Positions 1 through 9,193 of a stretch of DNA of 64,000 bases are shown in pieces; the first letter of the stretch is position 1; the number at the start of each line of letters is the position of its first letter. The notes under the pieces are model-generated. The model saw only the letters and a list, made by a program, of their open reading frames with translations, was not told the DNA's origin and did no database searches. Position numbers and translations under genes: made by a program. The DNA comes from Anaerohabitans sp964387285 (GTDB lineage: Bacteria; Zhuqueibacterota; Zhuqueibacteria; Residuimicrobiales; Residuimicrobiaceae): the NCBI GenBank assembly GCA_964387285.1, contig CAYLWO010000005.1, positions 86,054-150,053 of the forward strand. Direction: 5' to 3'.

Positions 1-681
1 ATCGTATGGTCTCTTGGCATCTGCCCTGATGGAGAAGGGGGCAGCAGGATTTTCGCTGGAACCGGCGTGGGCATGTATTATTCAGCGGATGAAGGCTTAA
101 CCTGGATGCAAAGCGAAACACAACCATTATATAACGCTTTGGCGTTATCTTGGAGTACTGTTGAAAATCAAACCGGTGGCATCGATATCTATGTGGGGAC
201 CTATAAAAGCGGTATTTTTATGTCTTCAGATCGAGGTCAGAGCTGGCGTGATGTCAGCATCGGGATCAAGAATATGACGGTCTGGTCCCTGCTCATGATG
301 CCTGATCAGGATCGGCAAAGCTCAGTGCTGTTCGCCGGAACAGAGGAGGCCGGGATTTGGCAGAAACCTGCGCCTCTGATGGCGACCGGCGTGCCGGCAC
401 AGCAGATCGCCATGCCTTCAAGAACAAATCTCGAACGGATTTACCCTAATCCCTTCAATTCCACTGCAGTAATTTCGTTCACCATAGATTCCAGATCATT
501 GGTCACATTGACGATAACAAATATTCTGGGACAAAAAGTGCAGACGCTCATACAGAGGGAATTGCATCCAGGATACTACCAAGAACGATGGCAGGCGACA
601 GCAATGCCCAGCGGAGTTTATTTTGCCTGCTTACGGGTAAATTCCATCATCGAAACGCAAAAAATACTTTTATTGCGCTAG
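1..681 (+). CDS. Secreted BNR/beta-propeller protein with C-terminal sorting domain (5' end missing)
   Basis: The reading frame is open from base 1, so only the C-terminal 226 residues are present and the true start lies outside the window. The visible part has BNR/sialidase-type Asp-box repeats (SADEGLTW, SSDRGQSWRD) that form blades of a beta-propeller. It is followed by a FlgD/Ig-like sorting domain with the IYPNPFN motif, a hydrophobic GYYQERWQ strand, GVYFACL, and a final ILLLR. That ending is typical of cargo of a Por/type IX-like secretion route in the FCB group, so the protein is probably exported and held at or released from the cell surface. It is a paralogue of the next gene, with the same architecture and orientation. 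No catalytic residues are recognisable; the ligand is unknown. Confidence 0.8.
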   Translation: MVWSLGICPDGEGGSRIFAGTGVGMYYSADEGLTWMQSETQPLYNALALSWSTVENQTGGIDIYVGTYKSGIFMSSDRGQSWRDVSIGIKNMTVWSLLMMPDQDRQSSVLFAGTEEAGIWQKPAPLMATGVPAQQIAMPSRTNLERIYPNPFNSTAVISFTIDSRSLVTLTITNILGQKVQTLIQRELHPGYYQERWQATAMPSGVYFACLRVNSIIETQKILLLR

Positions 682-805
682 TAGCAAATTTTGCTTAAAG
701 GCAGAAGCTGTGTGCTGTTGATTTGCCAATAGGATAAAAAAGTTGAATTTGATTTCTTTCACAGTGGACCTGTAACATGGTTCTTAGCAGGTAGGGGATC
801 TATTT

Positions 806-3067
806 ATGAAAAAATCCGCTTTGCTCTATTTCTTGGCTGTCTGGGTGGTGAAAACAGCGCCCTTGTCGGCGCAATGGATGCGAACAGACGGCATAACCGG
901 CGGAGTGGTGTTAAGCGTGCTTGCCGTTGACGATAAGCTTTTTGCAGGGACTTTTGACCACAGCCTGCTTGTTTCACCGGCAGATGGCGCAAAATGGACG
1001 GAATGTGTTACAGAGCCTGCAGCAAAAACAATCTATTCGCTCTTTGCTTGTTCCGACAGCACAAATGGGAATATGCTCCTGGCCGGTACAGGAAATGGCG
1101 TTATCCGTTCCACCGACCAGGGTGACCATTGGCAATATCTCCCGCAGCCGCCTTTTGGAACTATCCCCATCTCGTGTTTTTCGAGCGTCCTGGATCGTGA
1201 TGGGAAATACAGTTTATTGGCCGGCACACAAACGGCAGGAGTTTTTCGCTCTAAAGATTATGGAACAAGTTGGCAGGCCTGCAGCACAGGACTACAAAAT
1301 GCACATGTTTGCGGACTTGTAGTCACTGCTGATTCCGGAAGATGCAATCTGTACGCAGGAATCTATGGCGGAGGAGTCTATCTGTCATCGGATTATGGTG
1401 AGACCTGGCAGAGCATCAATGCGGGACTGACCGATCTTGACATATTGGCCATCGATCAATTCACAGACGCTTCAAAAAATATACATCTGATTGCCGCTTC
1501 TGATAACGGCATATTTATTACACCGGCTGGGAATATCAATTGGCAATCATGCAATACGGGGCTCACTAACCTCCAGGTTTGGGCCCTTGCGGTATTGACT
1601 GAAAATGGCAGTACTCAAAAATTATTTGCAGGAACCAGCGACGGCATTTTTACCTCGGTAGATAATGGATGGACCTGGACCGAGGCTTCTGCCGGCCTCA
1701 ACTGGAGAAACATCAACTGCCTCAAGGTACATTCGCGGAAATCGGCCCCGCCTTTGCTTTACGCCGGAACCAACGGCGGAGGCGTATATGTTTCCGACAA
1801 TGACGGACAGAGCTGGCGTGACTTGAATTCAAATCTTTTTGCCGTTAAAGTCAATAAGGTTATGATTGATGACCATGATTCAAACAGCGTAAATTACCTG
1901 GCCGGTACCGCATGGGCGGGAATTTTCAAGTTTGATGCAAGCGGTAATAACTGGCAATCTGCGAATACCGGTCTAACCTCCTTTAATGTGCGTTGTCTGT
2001 CTGCACATTCGAACGGTCAAGGCGGTGCAAATGTATTCGCTGGAACCGATTATGGCGCATTTGTTTCGGATGACCGTGGTAAGAATTGGAGAGAACTTGG
2101 CGGCGGATTGCCGGCGAGGGTGGTGACTTCTTTTGTTTTTTGTCTCAACAACGCCGAGGAGAATATTTTTGCCGCCACCAGTCGTGGCGTATATTTATCG
2201 ACAGATAACGGCGAGAGTTGGATTGCCTGCAGTAACGGACTCGTTAATAAATATGTAACAGACCTGCTTGTCTTTCAAAACAGTTTAAAAAAACAGGTGC
2301 TTTTAGCCGGTACAAGAAACGGCATCTATCAATCGGATGATTATGGCGTCAGCTGGACTGAAACCAGCGCGGGTTTGCCGGCCGGTTCGATCATTCTGTT
2401 TGTGCAGTCGATGAAAAATAAATTGAACGGATATGATCTTTTTGCCGGAACGGAATCTGGAAGGTTATTCCGCTCTATGGATGACGGCTTGACCTGGCAG
2501 ATGCTGAACACGCCTCAGGATGGTTTTGTACAGTGCCTGTTGCCTGTAGCCCTGCAAGATCGAGATGGAACATATCTCATGGCCGGCATGAAGGGCAGCG
2601 GCTTTTTGATTTCCATGGACAATGGCGCCAATTGGACAGCAGATAATTCAAGTCTGACGAATCTGGATATTTTTTCTCTGGCGTTCTTATCAAACAGCCG
2701 GGGACACGGAACGATATACGCCGCTACGAATAACGGCGTCTGGAAAAGAGATTTATCCAATTTATTCGTTTCGGTAGATAAAAATGCTGCTGTAAACTCG
2801 ACCAGATTTTCCTTGATCCACAATTATCCCAATCCTTTTAATGCATCTACGACCATTTCTTTCGAGGTCCCTGTAAAGTCGCGCGTTTCTGTCACAATAC
2901 ATAATTATCTCGGACAGCTGGTCGCAACTTTGCACGATCAAGAGATGGATCAAGGAACCTATACGGAACAATGGCAGGCGCCGCCGAACCTGGCAAGCGG
3001 TGTTTACTTTTTCCGTTTGCAGGCCGGTTCGTTTATAGAGTCGAAAAAATTATTGTTGCTCCGATAG
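806..3067 (+). CDS. Secreted multi-BNR beta-propeller protein with C-terminal sorting domain
   Basis: The protein has 753 residues. It starts with a signal peptide (about residues 1-23, hydrophobic core LLYFLAVWVV, cleavage after LSAQ). Most of the length is a run of Asp-box repeats of the form S-x-D-x-G-x-S/T-W, for example SSDYGETW, SVDNGWTW, SDNDGQSW, STDNGESW, SMDDGLTW and SMDNGANW, each paired with a LxAGT strand. This is the pattern of sialidase/Vps10-type propellers. The last 80 residues hold a sorting domain with NYPNPFNASTTISF and a final KLLLLR. The start at 806 follows a GGGGAT-like site. Several such repeats make more than one propeller likely. No hydrolase residues are evident, so a binding or adhesion role is as likely as an enzymatic one. 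Confidence 0.85.
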   Translation: MKKSALLYFLAVWVVKTAPLSAQWMRTDGITGGVVLSVLAVDDKLFAGTFDHSLLVSPADGAKWTECVTEPAAKTIYSLFACSDSTNGNMLLAGTGNGVIRSTDQGDHWQYLPQPPFGTIPISCFSSVLDRDGKYSLLAGTQTAGVFRSKDYGTSWQACSTGLQNAHVCGLVVTADSGRCNLYAGIYGGGVYLSSDYGETWQSINAGLTDLDILAIDQFTDASKNIHLIAASDNGIFITPAGNINWQSCNTGLTNLQVWALAVLTENGSTQKLFAGTSDGIFTSVDNGWTWTEASAGLNWRNINCLKVHSRKSAPPLLYAGTNGGGVYVSDNDGQSWRDLNSNLFAVKVNKVMIDDHDSNSVNYLAGTAWAGIFKFDASGNNWQSANTGLTSFNVRCLSAHSNGQGGANVFAGTDYGAFVSDDRGKNWRELGGGLPARVVTSFVFCLNNAEENIFAATSRGVYLSTDNGESWIACSNGLVNKYVTDLLVFQNSLKKQVLLAGTRNGIYQSDDYGVSWTETSAGLPAGSIILFVQSMKNKLNGYDLFAGTESGRLFRSMDDGLTWQMLNTPQDGFVQCLLPVALQDRDGTYLMAGMKGSGFLISMDNGANWTADNSSLTNLDIFSLAFLSNSRGHGTIYAATNNGVWKRDLSNLFVSVDKNAAVNSTRFSLIHNYPNPFNASTTISFEVPVKSRVSVTIHNYLGQLVATLHDQEMDQGTYTEQWQAPPNLASGVYFFRLQAGSFIESKKLLLLR

Positions 3068-3168
3068 CATGTAATCTAAATTTCCGTGCTGATTGACAAA
3101 TGTACCCGGTCGGTTCTGAACAAGTTGCCGGCTAGTGCGTTATTCTGCAGCCGATGGATGTTGTTTTT

Positions 3169-4773
3169 CTATTTTGCACATCTCTGCAATATCTTTTGCA
3201 TATTTTTTCCCAGTATGTTTTCCTTTTCCTCTTCTGTCAAATCCGCATAAGCGACCCAGCCAAACTGGGGATAGGGATCGCGCATGGGCGCATCAGAACC
3301 GTACAACACTCTTGTGGATCCTATTTCTCGCACCATGTATTCAATGATCCCTTCAACAACCGAAGTAAAGGTAATTTCCAGAATCACGTTGGGAAATTCA
3401 CGTGCCAGGTCTACATGCAGGCGGGCTTGTTTCCAACTGGTGCCCGAGTGGGCCAGAAGAAAGTAAAGTTCGGGATACAGGGGAGCGATTTTGCGCACTT
3501 CAGCGGCAAAATTATCCGAATAATGCAAAAGCGCGAACAACCGGTGCTGATGGCCGTATTCATACCACGGCTGATAGCGCGCATCATCGTAGGCTACGCG
3601 CGTCATGGGATGATACGGTTTTAATCCCAGGCAACCGTTTTGTTCATGCAGGAAATGAATGTCCTTTTGCCAATCCTTTACGTAATTCGGATCCAGTGAG
3701 GCATAGCCGATGATCTCTTCCGGAAAGTCGCGCATGGCCTGCAAGGTATCCAGATTGCCCATCTCATAGTCGCCCCAGATGGCGGTCCAGGCGCTGATAC
3801 AGGTTTTTTGCACGCCCAGTTTACGATTGCGCCGCACCACATGGTCCGCATCAGACGCGATCATGGCCACGCGGGAAGCGCCGCTGCCGCCGGCATGGGT
3901 GATATGGGCGTGTGCGTCAATGACTGGCGTATGCGTAATCGCTTCACCCTGTAACGCCCTGACTATTATACGGTCTGCACTAGTAAACTCTTTGGTTTTA
4001 ATGGACGGCACGCGCAACAGGCGTTGTAAATTACCGGCGGCAATTGCTTTTTTCTGCTCCAGGGTCAGATCAGCATAGTCAATATAAGCCCGGGCAGCGC
4101 CGCAACTTTTAATGGGCGCCTCGCTGCCGAACAACAACCGTTCATGGCCGATGGTTTCACACCAGAATTCCAGCATGCGATTGCCCTGGTAATTGGAAAA
4201 TTCAAAATAGAGATTTGGATAGCGCACGGCCATAGGCGCCAGGGTGCGGGTGGCCTCCCAACGCACGCTGTGCAATAGAACGTTCAATCTCGGATAGTTC
4301 TGACAGATCCAGGCAACCTCCGGCCAGGTGATCTGCACCGCATCGCCGTAACGACCAGCATCGACGATCAGCAGAATTCCGGCTTCCTGCAGTGCAGACA
4401 ACAAAGGTCCCAGGGTGCATTCATCGACCGGAAATTCATAAATACGAGGATACAGTTTTAACGCGCGGACATTTTGCGCTTCCATTTCCTGCAGCAGATG
4501 ATCCGGTTTCGGAAATTCGTTGGTCTGATGCGGCAATCCGACCCAACAGGGATACAGATGGTCGTGCTCACGGCAGAGAGCGGAAATTTGCGGGTTGCCT
4601 AAATCTGGATGAATTTCACGCGCCTGTTGTGAAAAGGCCAGGGCCGCGTGAATATGACAACGCTCCATTTCCTGTAAAAGATGGTCCACGCTCCACGATT
4701 CCAGCGAGTCAGCAGCCGTATGGCGGCCGATGGCGGTAAAGCAATCGAAATAGACAATTGAATCTTGTGACAT
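3169..4773 (-). CDS. Tandemly duplicated amidohydrolase-2 family protein
   Basis: 534 residues made of two similar TIM-barrel amidohydrolase-2 units of about 260 residues each. The second unit (from about residue 280) keeps the metal-binding H-x-H in VIDAHAHITH (H288, H290), a later HSG motif and the closing LYGSDAPMRDP. The first unit ends with the equivalent FGSEAP and YADLTLEQKKA segments, but its N-terminal strand reads IVYFDCFTAIG, with the H-x-H lost. The first barrel is therefore likely non-catalytic. Substrates of this family are small metabolites hydrolysed or decarboxylated through a metal centre; this one is unknown. It has no signal peptide. The gene lies 10 bp downstream of the S9 peptidase and is probably the last gene of the run that begins at 9080. 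Confidence 0.85.
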   Translation of the reverse strand: MSQDSIVYFDCFTAIGRHTAADSLESWSVDHLLQEMERCHIHAALAFSQQAREIHPDLGNPQISALCREHDHLYPCWVGLPHQTNEFPKPDHLLQEMEAQNVRALKLYPRIYEFPVDECTLGPLLSALQEAGILLIVDAGRYGDAVQITWPEVAWICQNYPRLNVLLHSVRWEATRTLAPMAVRYPNLYFEFSNYQGNRMLEFWCETIGHERLLFGSEAPIKSCGAARAYIDYADLTLEQKKAIAAGNLQRLLRVPSIKTKEFTSADRIIVRALQGEAITHTPVIDAHAHITHAGGSGASRVAMIASDADHVVRRNRKLGVQKTCISAWTAIWGDYEMGNLDTLQAMRDFPEEIIGYASLDPNYVKDWQKDIHFLHEQNGCLGLKPYHPMTRVAYDDARYQPWYEYGHQHRLFALLHYSDNFAAEVRKIAPLYPELYFLLAHSGTSWKQARLHVDLAREFPNVILEITFTSVVEGIIEYMVREIGSTRVLYGSDAPMRDPYPQFGWVAYADLTEEEKENILGKNMQKILQRCAK

Positions 4774-4783
4774 GAAAAATTCC

Positions 4784-7204
4784 TTATTTTACATATTTTT
4801 CCAACCACTGATCCATTTCCCACAACATGTGCAAAATAGATTCCCTGGCCTGATAACCGTGACTCTCGGCAGGAAGAATGACCAGCCGGGTAGTCTTGCC
4901 CAATCCCTTTAAAGCGGCGTAATAGCGTTCGCTTTGCAGGGGAAAAGTGCCGGTGTTGTTATCCGCTTCGCCATGAATGAGCAAAATCGGTTTTCGTACC
5001 TTGTCCGCTGTCATAAAAGGCGACATGCGGATATACGTTTCTGGCGCGTCCCACAGCAGTCTTTCTTCCGCCTGAAAGCCGAATGGCGTCAACGTTCGAT
5101 TATAAGCGCCGCTGCGCGCAATGCCGGCAGCAAATAGATCGCAATGGCTGAGCAGATTTGCGGTCATAAAAGCGCCGTAGGAATGACCGCCTATGGCGAT
5201 TCGTTTGCGGTCCGCAACGCCGCGCCGGACGACTTCTTCAACAGCGGCTTTTGCGCCGGCAACCAATTGCTGCACATAGGTATCATTAGGTTCCTGCTCG
5301 CCTTCACCGATAATCGGCAACGCCGGATCATCCAGGATCGCATAACCGCGCATCAACCAGAACAACGGCGATCCTGAACTGATGCGCACGAACCGATAAG
5401 GCGAATCCGTCACCTGTCCGGCTGCGGCAGCGCTCTTGAACTCTTGCGGATAGGCCCACATCAACATGGGCAACGGACCCTGGTCAAGTGAATAATCTGG
5501 CGGCAAGTAGAGCGTAGCGGTCAGGGAAACGCCGTCCTGACGTTTATAGGTAATGAGTTCCTTTTTTACCTGCTTGAGTTGCGGTGTGGGATGTGGGAAA
5601 AAGGTCAGTTGTGTAGTCTTTTTTCCGGACACCGGCGTAACAAAATAGTTCGGTTGTTCAGCCACTGCTTCGCGACGCGTCAGCAGGGATTTGCCGTTTT
5701 GCAGAATGTCCAGGACAAATTCGTAATAAGGAGCCCGGCATTGCCACAATCGTTTTGTTTGCCCTTCGGCAAGACCACAGGCATCCAAAAAGGGCAAATC
5801 ACCCTGTGGAGAAGCGCCTTCGCCGCGCAGATAGATCGAGGTGTTATCAGTCGTAAAACGTAAAATCCGTCCACCACTTGGCGTTGCTTGCGTCATGGGA
5901 TGGCCGGGATGATGGTAACGGTCTTCGGAAGAATAATCGAAAAGTAGACGCGGTTTTTGTCCGGGATTGTTCGGATTAGCCAACCACACACGCGTTTGTC
6001 GCGTCATCCACCACGATTCATAAATCAGAGCCTTGTCCTGCCGTCCCCAATAGATATTATCAAAGCGCAATGCCAGTTTTACCCATAATTCCGGTTGCCG
6101 GCTAAAGGGCGCAGTCTGGCAGAAAACATGATCGCGGATTTCCGCTTTTTGTTTGGGATCGCCGTTGTCCTGAGCTTCTGTCCAGCAGAGAACCGCGGGC
6201 GCGTCCTGCCGCCACATGAAATTGCGCGGACCGGTCGGAACTGCGTCGTTGCCGATAGGAACCTCTTCGGCCAAAGGCAAATCGGCCACGGTCTTTATCA
6301 ATTGACCTTCAAGATTGTAAATATTTACTGCATAAGGAAATCTATAATAGGGAACCAGATATGAGAACGGACGATGAATGGTCTGCACCAGAAAATAGCG
6401 ATTGTCCGGTGAAAGTTCCACAGAGCGATAAAACGCAGTCGGCAACAGAGGACGCGTCGCTCCCTGCAGGTCGATGAGGGCTATTTCACTCTGGCCATAG
6501 TATTCAAAAAGCGACTCATCATAACCGTTTTTCATCAAGTCCTGAAAAGTGGGCGCGGGCGTTTTCTTGCCCAGATTCTCCTGAATGATCGGGCCTGTCG
6601 GCGTTGTTAAAGCGGCAGGCGCCGGCTCTCGATTTTCTGGAACCAGTTTTACCAGCAGGGTATTGTTGTCCGCCAACCAGGAAAAGGGCAGACCCTGAAC
6701 CGCATGAATGCGGCGATGAGAAATCTGTTTGGCTTGCAGCGTGTGCACGTCTGCCACCCACAATCTCAAGCCGTCGTCCTGACTGGTGGTAAAGGCGATT
6801 TTTTGTCCGTCAGGCGACCATTGCACATTACGGATGCGAACCTGGTCCGGCAGTCCGGTGATTTCGCTTTCCTTGCCGTCCGGCAACTTTTTTAACGCCA
6901 GCTTTATAAAGTAACTGCTGCGGCTGGGGGCAAAGGTTTTAGGATTGATGCGCAGCCCGGCTAAACGCAGTTCCGGTTGCGCCAGTTCGGCAATGGATGG
7001 AAAACTCGGTAAAGACATGATCAATAGATGGGTCTGCACTGGACTGACGCTCACCAACGGCGTTGGCGGCGCATCCACCAGATCCATGATTGCATGCGGC
7101 GGTTGTCGGTAGCCGTTTTCTTCGGCCAAGGCCATACGTACTGTCGCAAAACAGAATAAAAGCAGGAAAAAGATTTTATATAAAGATTCAGAATGATCCA
7201 GCAT
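4784..7204 (-). CDS. S9 family serine peptidase, glutamyl endopeptidase (CGEP)-like
   Basis: 806 residues from the chosen start. A longer frame reaches 7285, but that would overlap the upstream gene. The ATG at 7204 has CGGAG eight bases upstream and starts directly with a signal peptide (MLDHSESLYKIFFLLLF, cleavage near ALAEE). The N-terminal half is a beta-propeller with WSPDGQKIAFT-type blades. The C-terminal half is an alpha/beta hydrolase with GGHSYGAF (nucleophile about S675), GEADN (about D748) and ESHGYQ (about H782) as the triad. The early segment with DAPPTPLVSVSP and SIAELAQPELRLAG resembles plant chloroplast glutamyl endopeptidases and their bacterial relatives. It is probably periplasmic and cuts oligopeptides. 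It lies 22 bp after the CDF-like gene. Confidence 0.88.
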   Translation of the reverse strand: MLDHSESLYKIFFLLLFCFATVRMALAEENGYRQPPHAIMDLVDAPPTPLVSVSPVQTHLLIMSLPSFPSIAELAQPELRLAGLRINPKTFAPSRSSYFIKLALKKLPDGKESEITGLPDQVRIRNVQWSPDGQKIAFTTSQDDGLRLWVADVHTLQAKQISHRRIHAVQGLPFSWLADNNTLLVKLVPENREPAPAALTTPTGPIIQENLGKKTPAPTFQDLMKNGYDESLFEYYGQSEIALIDLQGATRPLLPTAFYRSVELSPDNRYFLVQTIHRPFSYLVPYYRFPYAVNIYNLEGQLIKTVADLPLAEEVPIGNDAVPTGPRNFMWRQDAPAVLCWTEAQDNGDPKQKAEIRDHVFCQTAPFSRQPELWVKLALRFDNIYWGRQDKALIYESWWMTRQTRVWLANPNNPGQKPRLLFDYSSEDRYHHPGHPMTQATPSGGRILRFTTDNTSIYLRGEGASPQGDLPFLDACGLAEGQTKRLWQCRAPYYEFVLDILQNGKSLLTRREAVAEQPNYFVTPVSGKKTTQLTFFPHPTPQLKQVKKELITYKRQDGVSLTATLYLPPDYSLDQGPLPMLMWAYPQEFKSAAAAGQVTDSPYRFVRISSGSPLFWLMRGYAILDDPALPIIGEGEQEPNDTYVQQLVAGAKAAVEEVVRRGVADRKRIAIGGHSYGAFMTANLLSHCDLFAAGIARSGAYNRTLTPFGFQAEERLLWDAPETYIRMSPFMTADKVRKPILLIHGEADNNTGTFPLQSERYYAALKGLGKTTRLVILPAESHGYQARESILHMLWEMDQWLEKYVK

Positions 7205-7226
7205 AATGACTCCGTTTTCTTTCTTC

Positions 7227-7865
7227 TTACTCGTCACAAGTGCATTCCAATCCTGCCGCTTTAGCATAGGATTCCTTGCCTTCACTGATGGAAAAGTATA
7301 TCAGCCCCAGTGCACCCAGACTGTCGATCCAGCCAAACCCGGAAAGTTGATAGATGAAACTGGAAACCAGTAAAATGATCGACATATATACGCAGGTCAA
7401 GGTGCAATTTGCATCAGCGAGAATGGGTGCAGAAGCAAGTGCGTGTCCGGTTCTTCGCTTAGCAACCACCAACGCCCACATGATCAGGATGGAAATGATG
7501 GCGATGACAAGTCCGGGCACTGTAGTTTCGGGTTTATGATGAATGGCAATGTTATATATGGCAGTCGCACCAAGCCCTGCCGCCAATAAGTAAAAGGAAA
7601 GACCCGTGATGCGCAAAGCAGTTCGCTCGAATTTTGAGCGCGATGAATCGGGATGGCGGCGGATGCGCAGTACCATCGCTAAAATGCCAACGCCGGACAA
7701 TACCTCGATGAAAGAGTCGATGCCAAAACCAAAAAGAGTGAGTGCTTCATCCACAGCACCGAAATAAAGCGAGACCAATCCCTCGATCAGGTTATAGAGA
7801 ATGGTGAACCAGGAAAGGTAGAGCGCATGTTGCCAATATTTATTCGTATCTGTTGCCTTTTGCAT
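7227..7865 (-). CDS. Cation-diffusion-facilitator-like membrane protein
   Basis: 212 residues with five to six predicted membrane segments. The FGIDSFIEVLSG segment corresponds to the metal-site helix of CDF transporters (usually HxxxD or DxxxD plus S-x-x-E), and DANCTLTCVYMS matches the second metal-site helix. The C-terminal cytoplasmic domain of classical CDF proteins is missing and the chain ends in a Cys-rich tail (ECTCDE). Such short relatives are usually annotated as cation or heavy-metal transporters; the ion is unknown. The start codon is 3 bp beyond the aminotransferase stop and its GGAGG site lies inside that gene's 3' end, which suggests co-translation. Confidence 0.75.
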   Translation of the reverse strand: MQKATDTNKYWQHALYLSWFTILYNLIEGLVSLYFGAVDEALTLFGFGIDSFIEVLSGVGILAMVLRIRRHPDSSRSKFERTALRITGLSFYLLAAGLGATAIYNIAIHHKPETTVPGLVIAIISILIMWALVVAKRRTGHALASAPILADANCTLTCVYMSIILLVSSFIYQLSGFGWIDSLGALGLIYFSISEGKESYAKAAGLECTCDE

Positions 7866-7868
7866 AAT

Positions 7869-9080
7869 TTACCGACAAACCTCCTTCATGGCCCTGCGCA
7901 TTTTATCAAGGGTTTCATCAATGTCCGCTGGTTGATGGGCCAGAGAGATGAACCACCGCACATTGGCAAAGATGCCCTGTTGATACAGCAGGGAATAGAA
8001 ACGATCGTAGATTTTAATATTTTCCGGTTCCGGAAGGTCAAAGCGAATGGTTTGCGCAACTTCCAAACCGATCATGACAGCCGGCGATTTGCACTCCCGG
8101 CAGATCTCTTCAAATCCCTGACGCAATCGTTGTCCCATGGCATAGAGATGTCTGATAACCTCCTGCTCCGCCAATACCTGCATGGTTGCACAACAGGCTG
8201 CCAGAGAAATGGTTTCTCCGGCATGGGTTGTGGTTAAAACAGTTTTATTCAAGGCGGACATGACCTCTTTATTAGCGACAAAAGCGGAAACCGGATAACC
8301 GTTAGCCAACGCTTTAGCAAATGCGGAGAAATCGGGAATGACTCCATAATATGCAGGGGCGCCGCCCAGCGCCATGCGAAAGCCGGTGAGTATTTCATCA
8401 AAGACCAGCAAACTGCCGTGCTGGTTGCACAGCTCACGCATGCGTTTGACAAAGTCGTGTCCGAGATTTTCATTCCAATCATAAGGCTCGATGACGGCGC
8501 AGGCGATTTGCGAACCGTATTCGGCAAAAACCGATTCGAGCTGCGCAATGTTGCCGTATTCGACTTCATGAACCAGCGAGCGGACCGCTTGTGGAACGCC
8601 GGAGTGAGGCCAATTGCAGGTGAACCAGTCGTTATAACCATGGTAACCGACGGATAGAATATGATCCCGGCCGGTGAGGCTGCGCGACAGACGTACGCAA
8701 CAACTGTTGGCGTCATTGCCGGTTTTCATGAAATGAACTTGGTCTGCCCACTGAATGTTTTGCAGCAAGGCTTCAGCCGCCTGCAATTCTATCGGAGAAG
8801 CCATACTGAACAAAACGCCTTTTTTCAGCTGTCTTTGCACCGCTTCTTCGACAACAGGGTGACGATGACCGAGAAGGATGGGGCCCAGACTGCAACGGTA
8901 ATCGATGTACTCCTTGTCGTCCAAATCCCAAATGCGACAGCCCAGCCCGCGATCGATAAAAGGCGGCATGGGGTCCTGCTCGGGTTTATGACGTTTGGCA
9001 TTGGTTTGCGTCGCCCAGGGAATGAGCGCTTGTGCTTTGTGAAAATATTGTTGATGTTTCGGTGTCATGGGTCGCTCCAT
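7869..9080 (-). CDS. Class III aminotransferase (glutamate-1-semialdehyde aminomutase-like)
   Basis: 403 residues, the usual length for class III PLP enzymes. Visible motifs are the PLP-phosphate and ring region (KTGNDANSCCVRLSR), the Asp that holds the pyridine nitrogen in VFDEILTGFR, and the PLP lysine in FAKALANGYP. This pattern resembles glutamate-1-semialdehyde 2,1-aminomutases and related enzymes often found in sugar or antibiotic pathways. No other heme genes are nearby, so a housekeeping HemL role is not supported. The ATG at 9080 has AGGACA upstream. It is the first gene of a minus-strand run with the CDF-like, S9 peptidase and amidohydrolase genes. Confidence 0.85.
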   Translation of the reverse strand: MERPMTPKHQQYFHKAQALIPWATQTNAKRHKPEQDPMPPFIDRGLGCRIWDLDDKEYIDYRCSLGPILLGHRHPVVEEAVQRQLKKGVLFSMASPIELQAAEALLQNIQWADQVHFMKTGNDANSCCVRLSRSLTGRDHILSVGYHGYNDWFTCNWPHSGVPQAVRSLVHEVEYGNIAQLESVFAEYGSQIACAVIEPYDWNENLGHDFVKRMRELCNQHGSLLVFDEILTGFRMALGGAPAYYGVIPDFSAFAKALANGYPVSAFVANKEVMSALNKTVLTTTHAGETISLAACCATMQVLAEQEVIRHLYAMGQRLRQGFEEICRECKSPAVMIGLEVAQTIRFDLPEPENIKIYDRFYSLLYQQGIFANVRWFISLAHQPADIDETLDKMRRAMKEVCR

Positions 9081-9193
9081 TTTTTATGTCCTGATAAATA
9101 ATTTATGAATTGTTTTTGTACAAACAAAGAAATTAATCATTTTGAAAACGTAAAAGATTTAGTAAATTCGGTTGGTCAATGAAAGGATTTGGT

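Noticed and set aside
7205..7285. A longer N-terminus of the S9 peptidase
   Set aside because: It would overlap the upstream gene and put charged residues before the signal peptide; the 7204 start has a good ribosome site.
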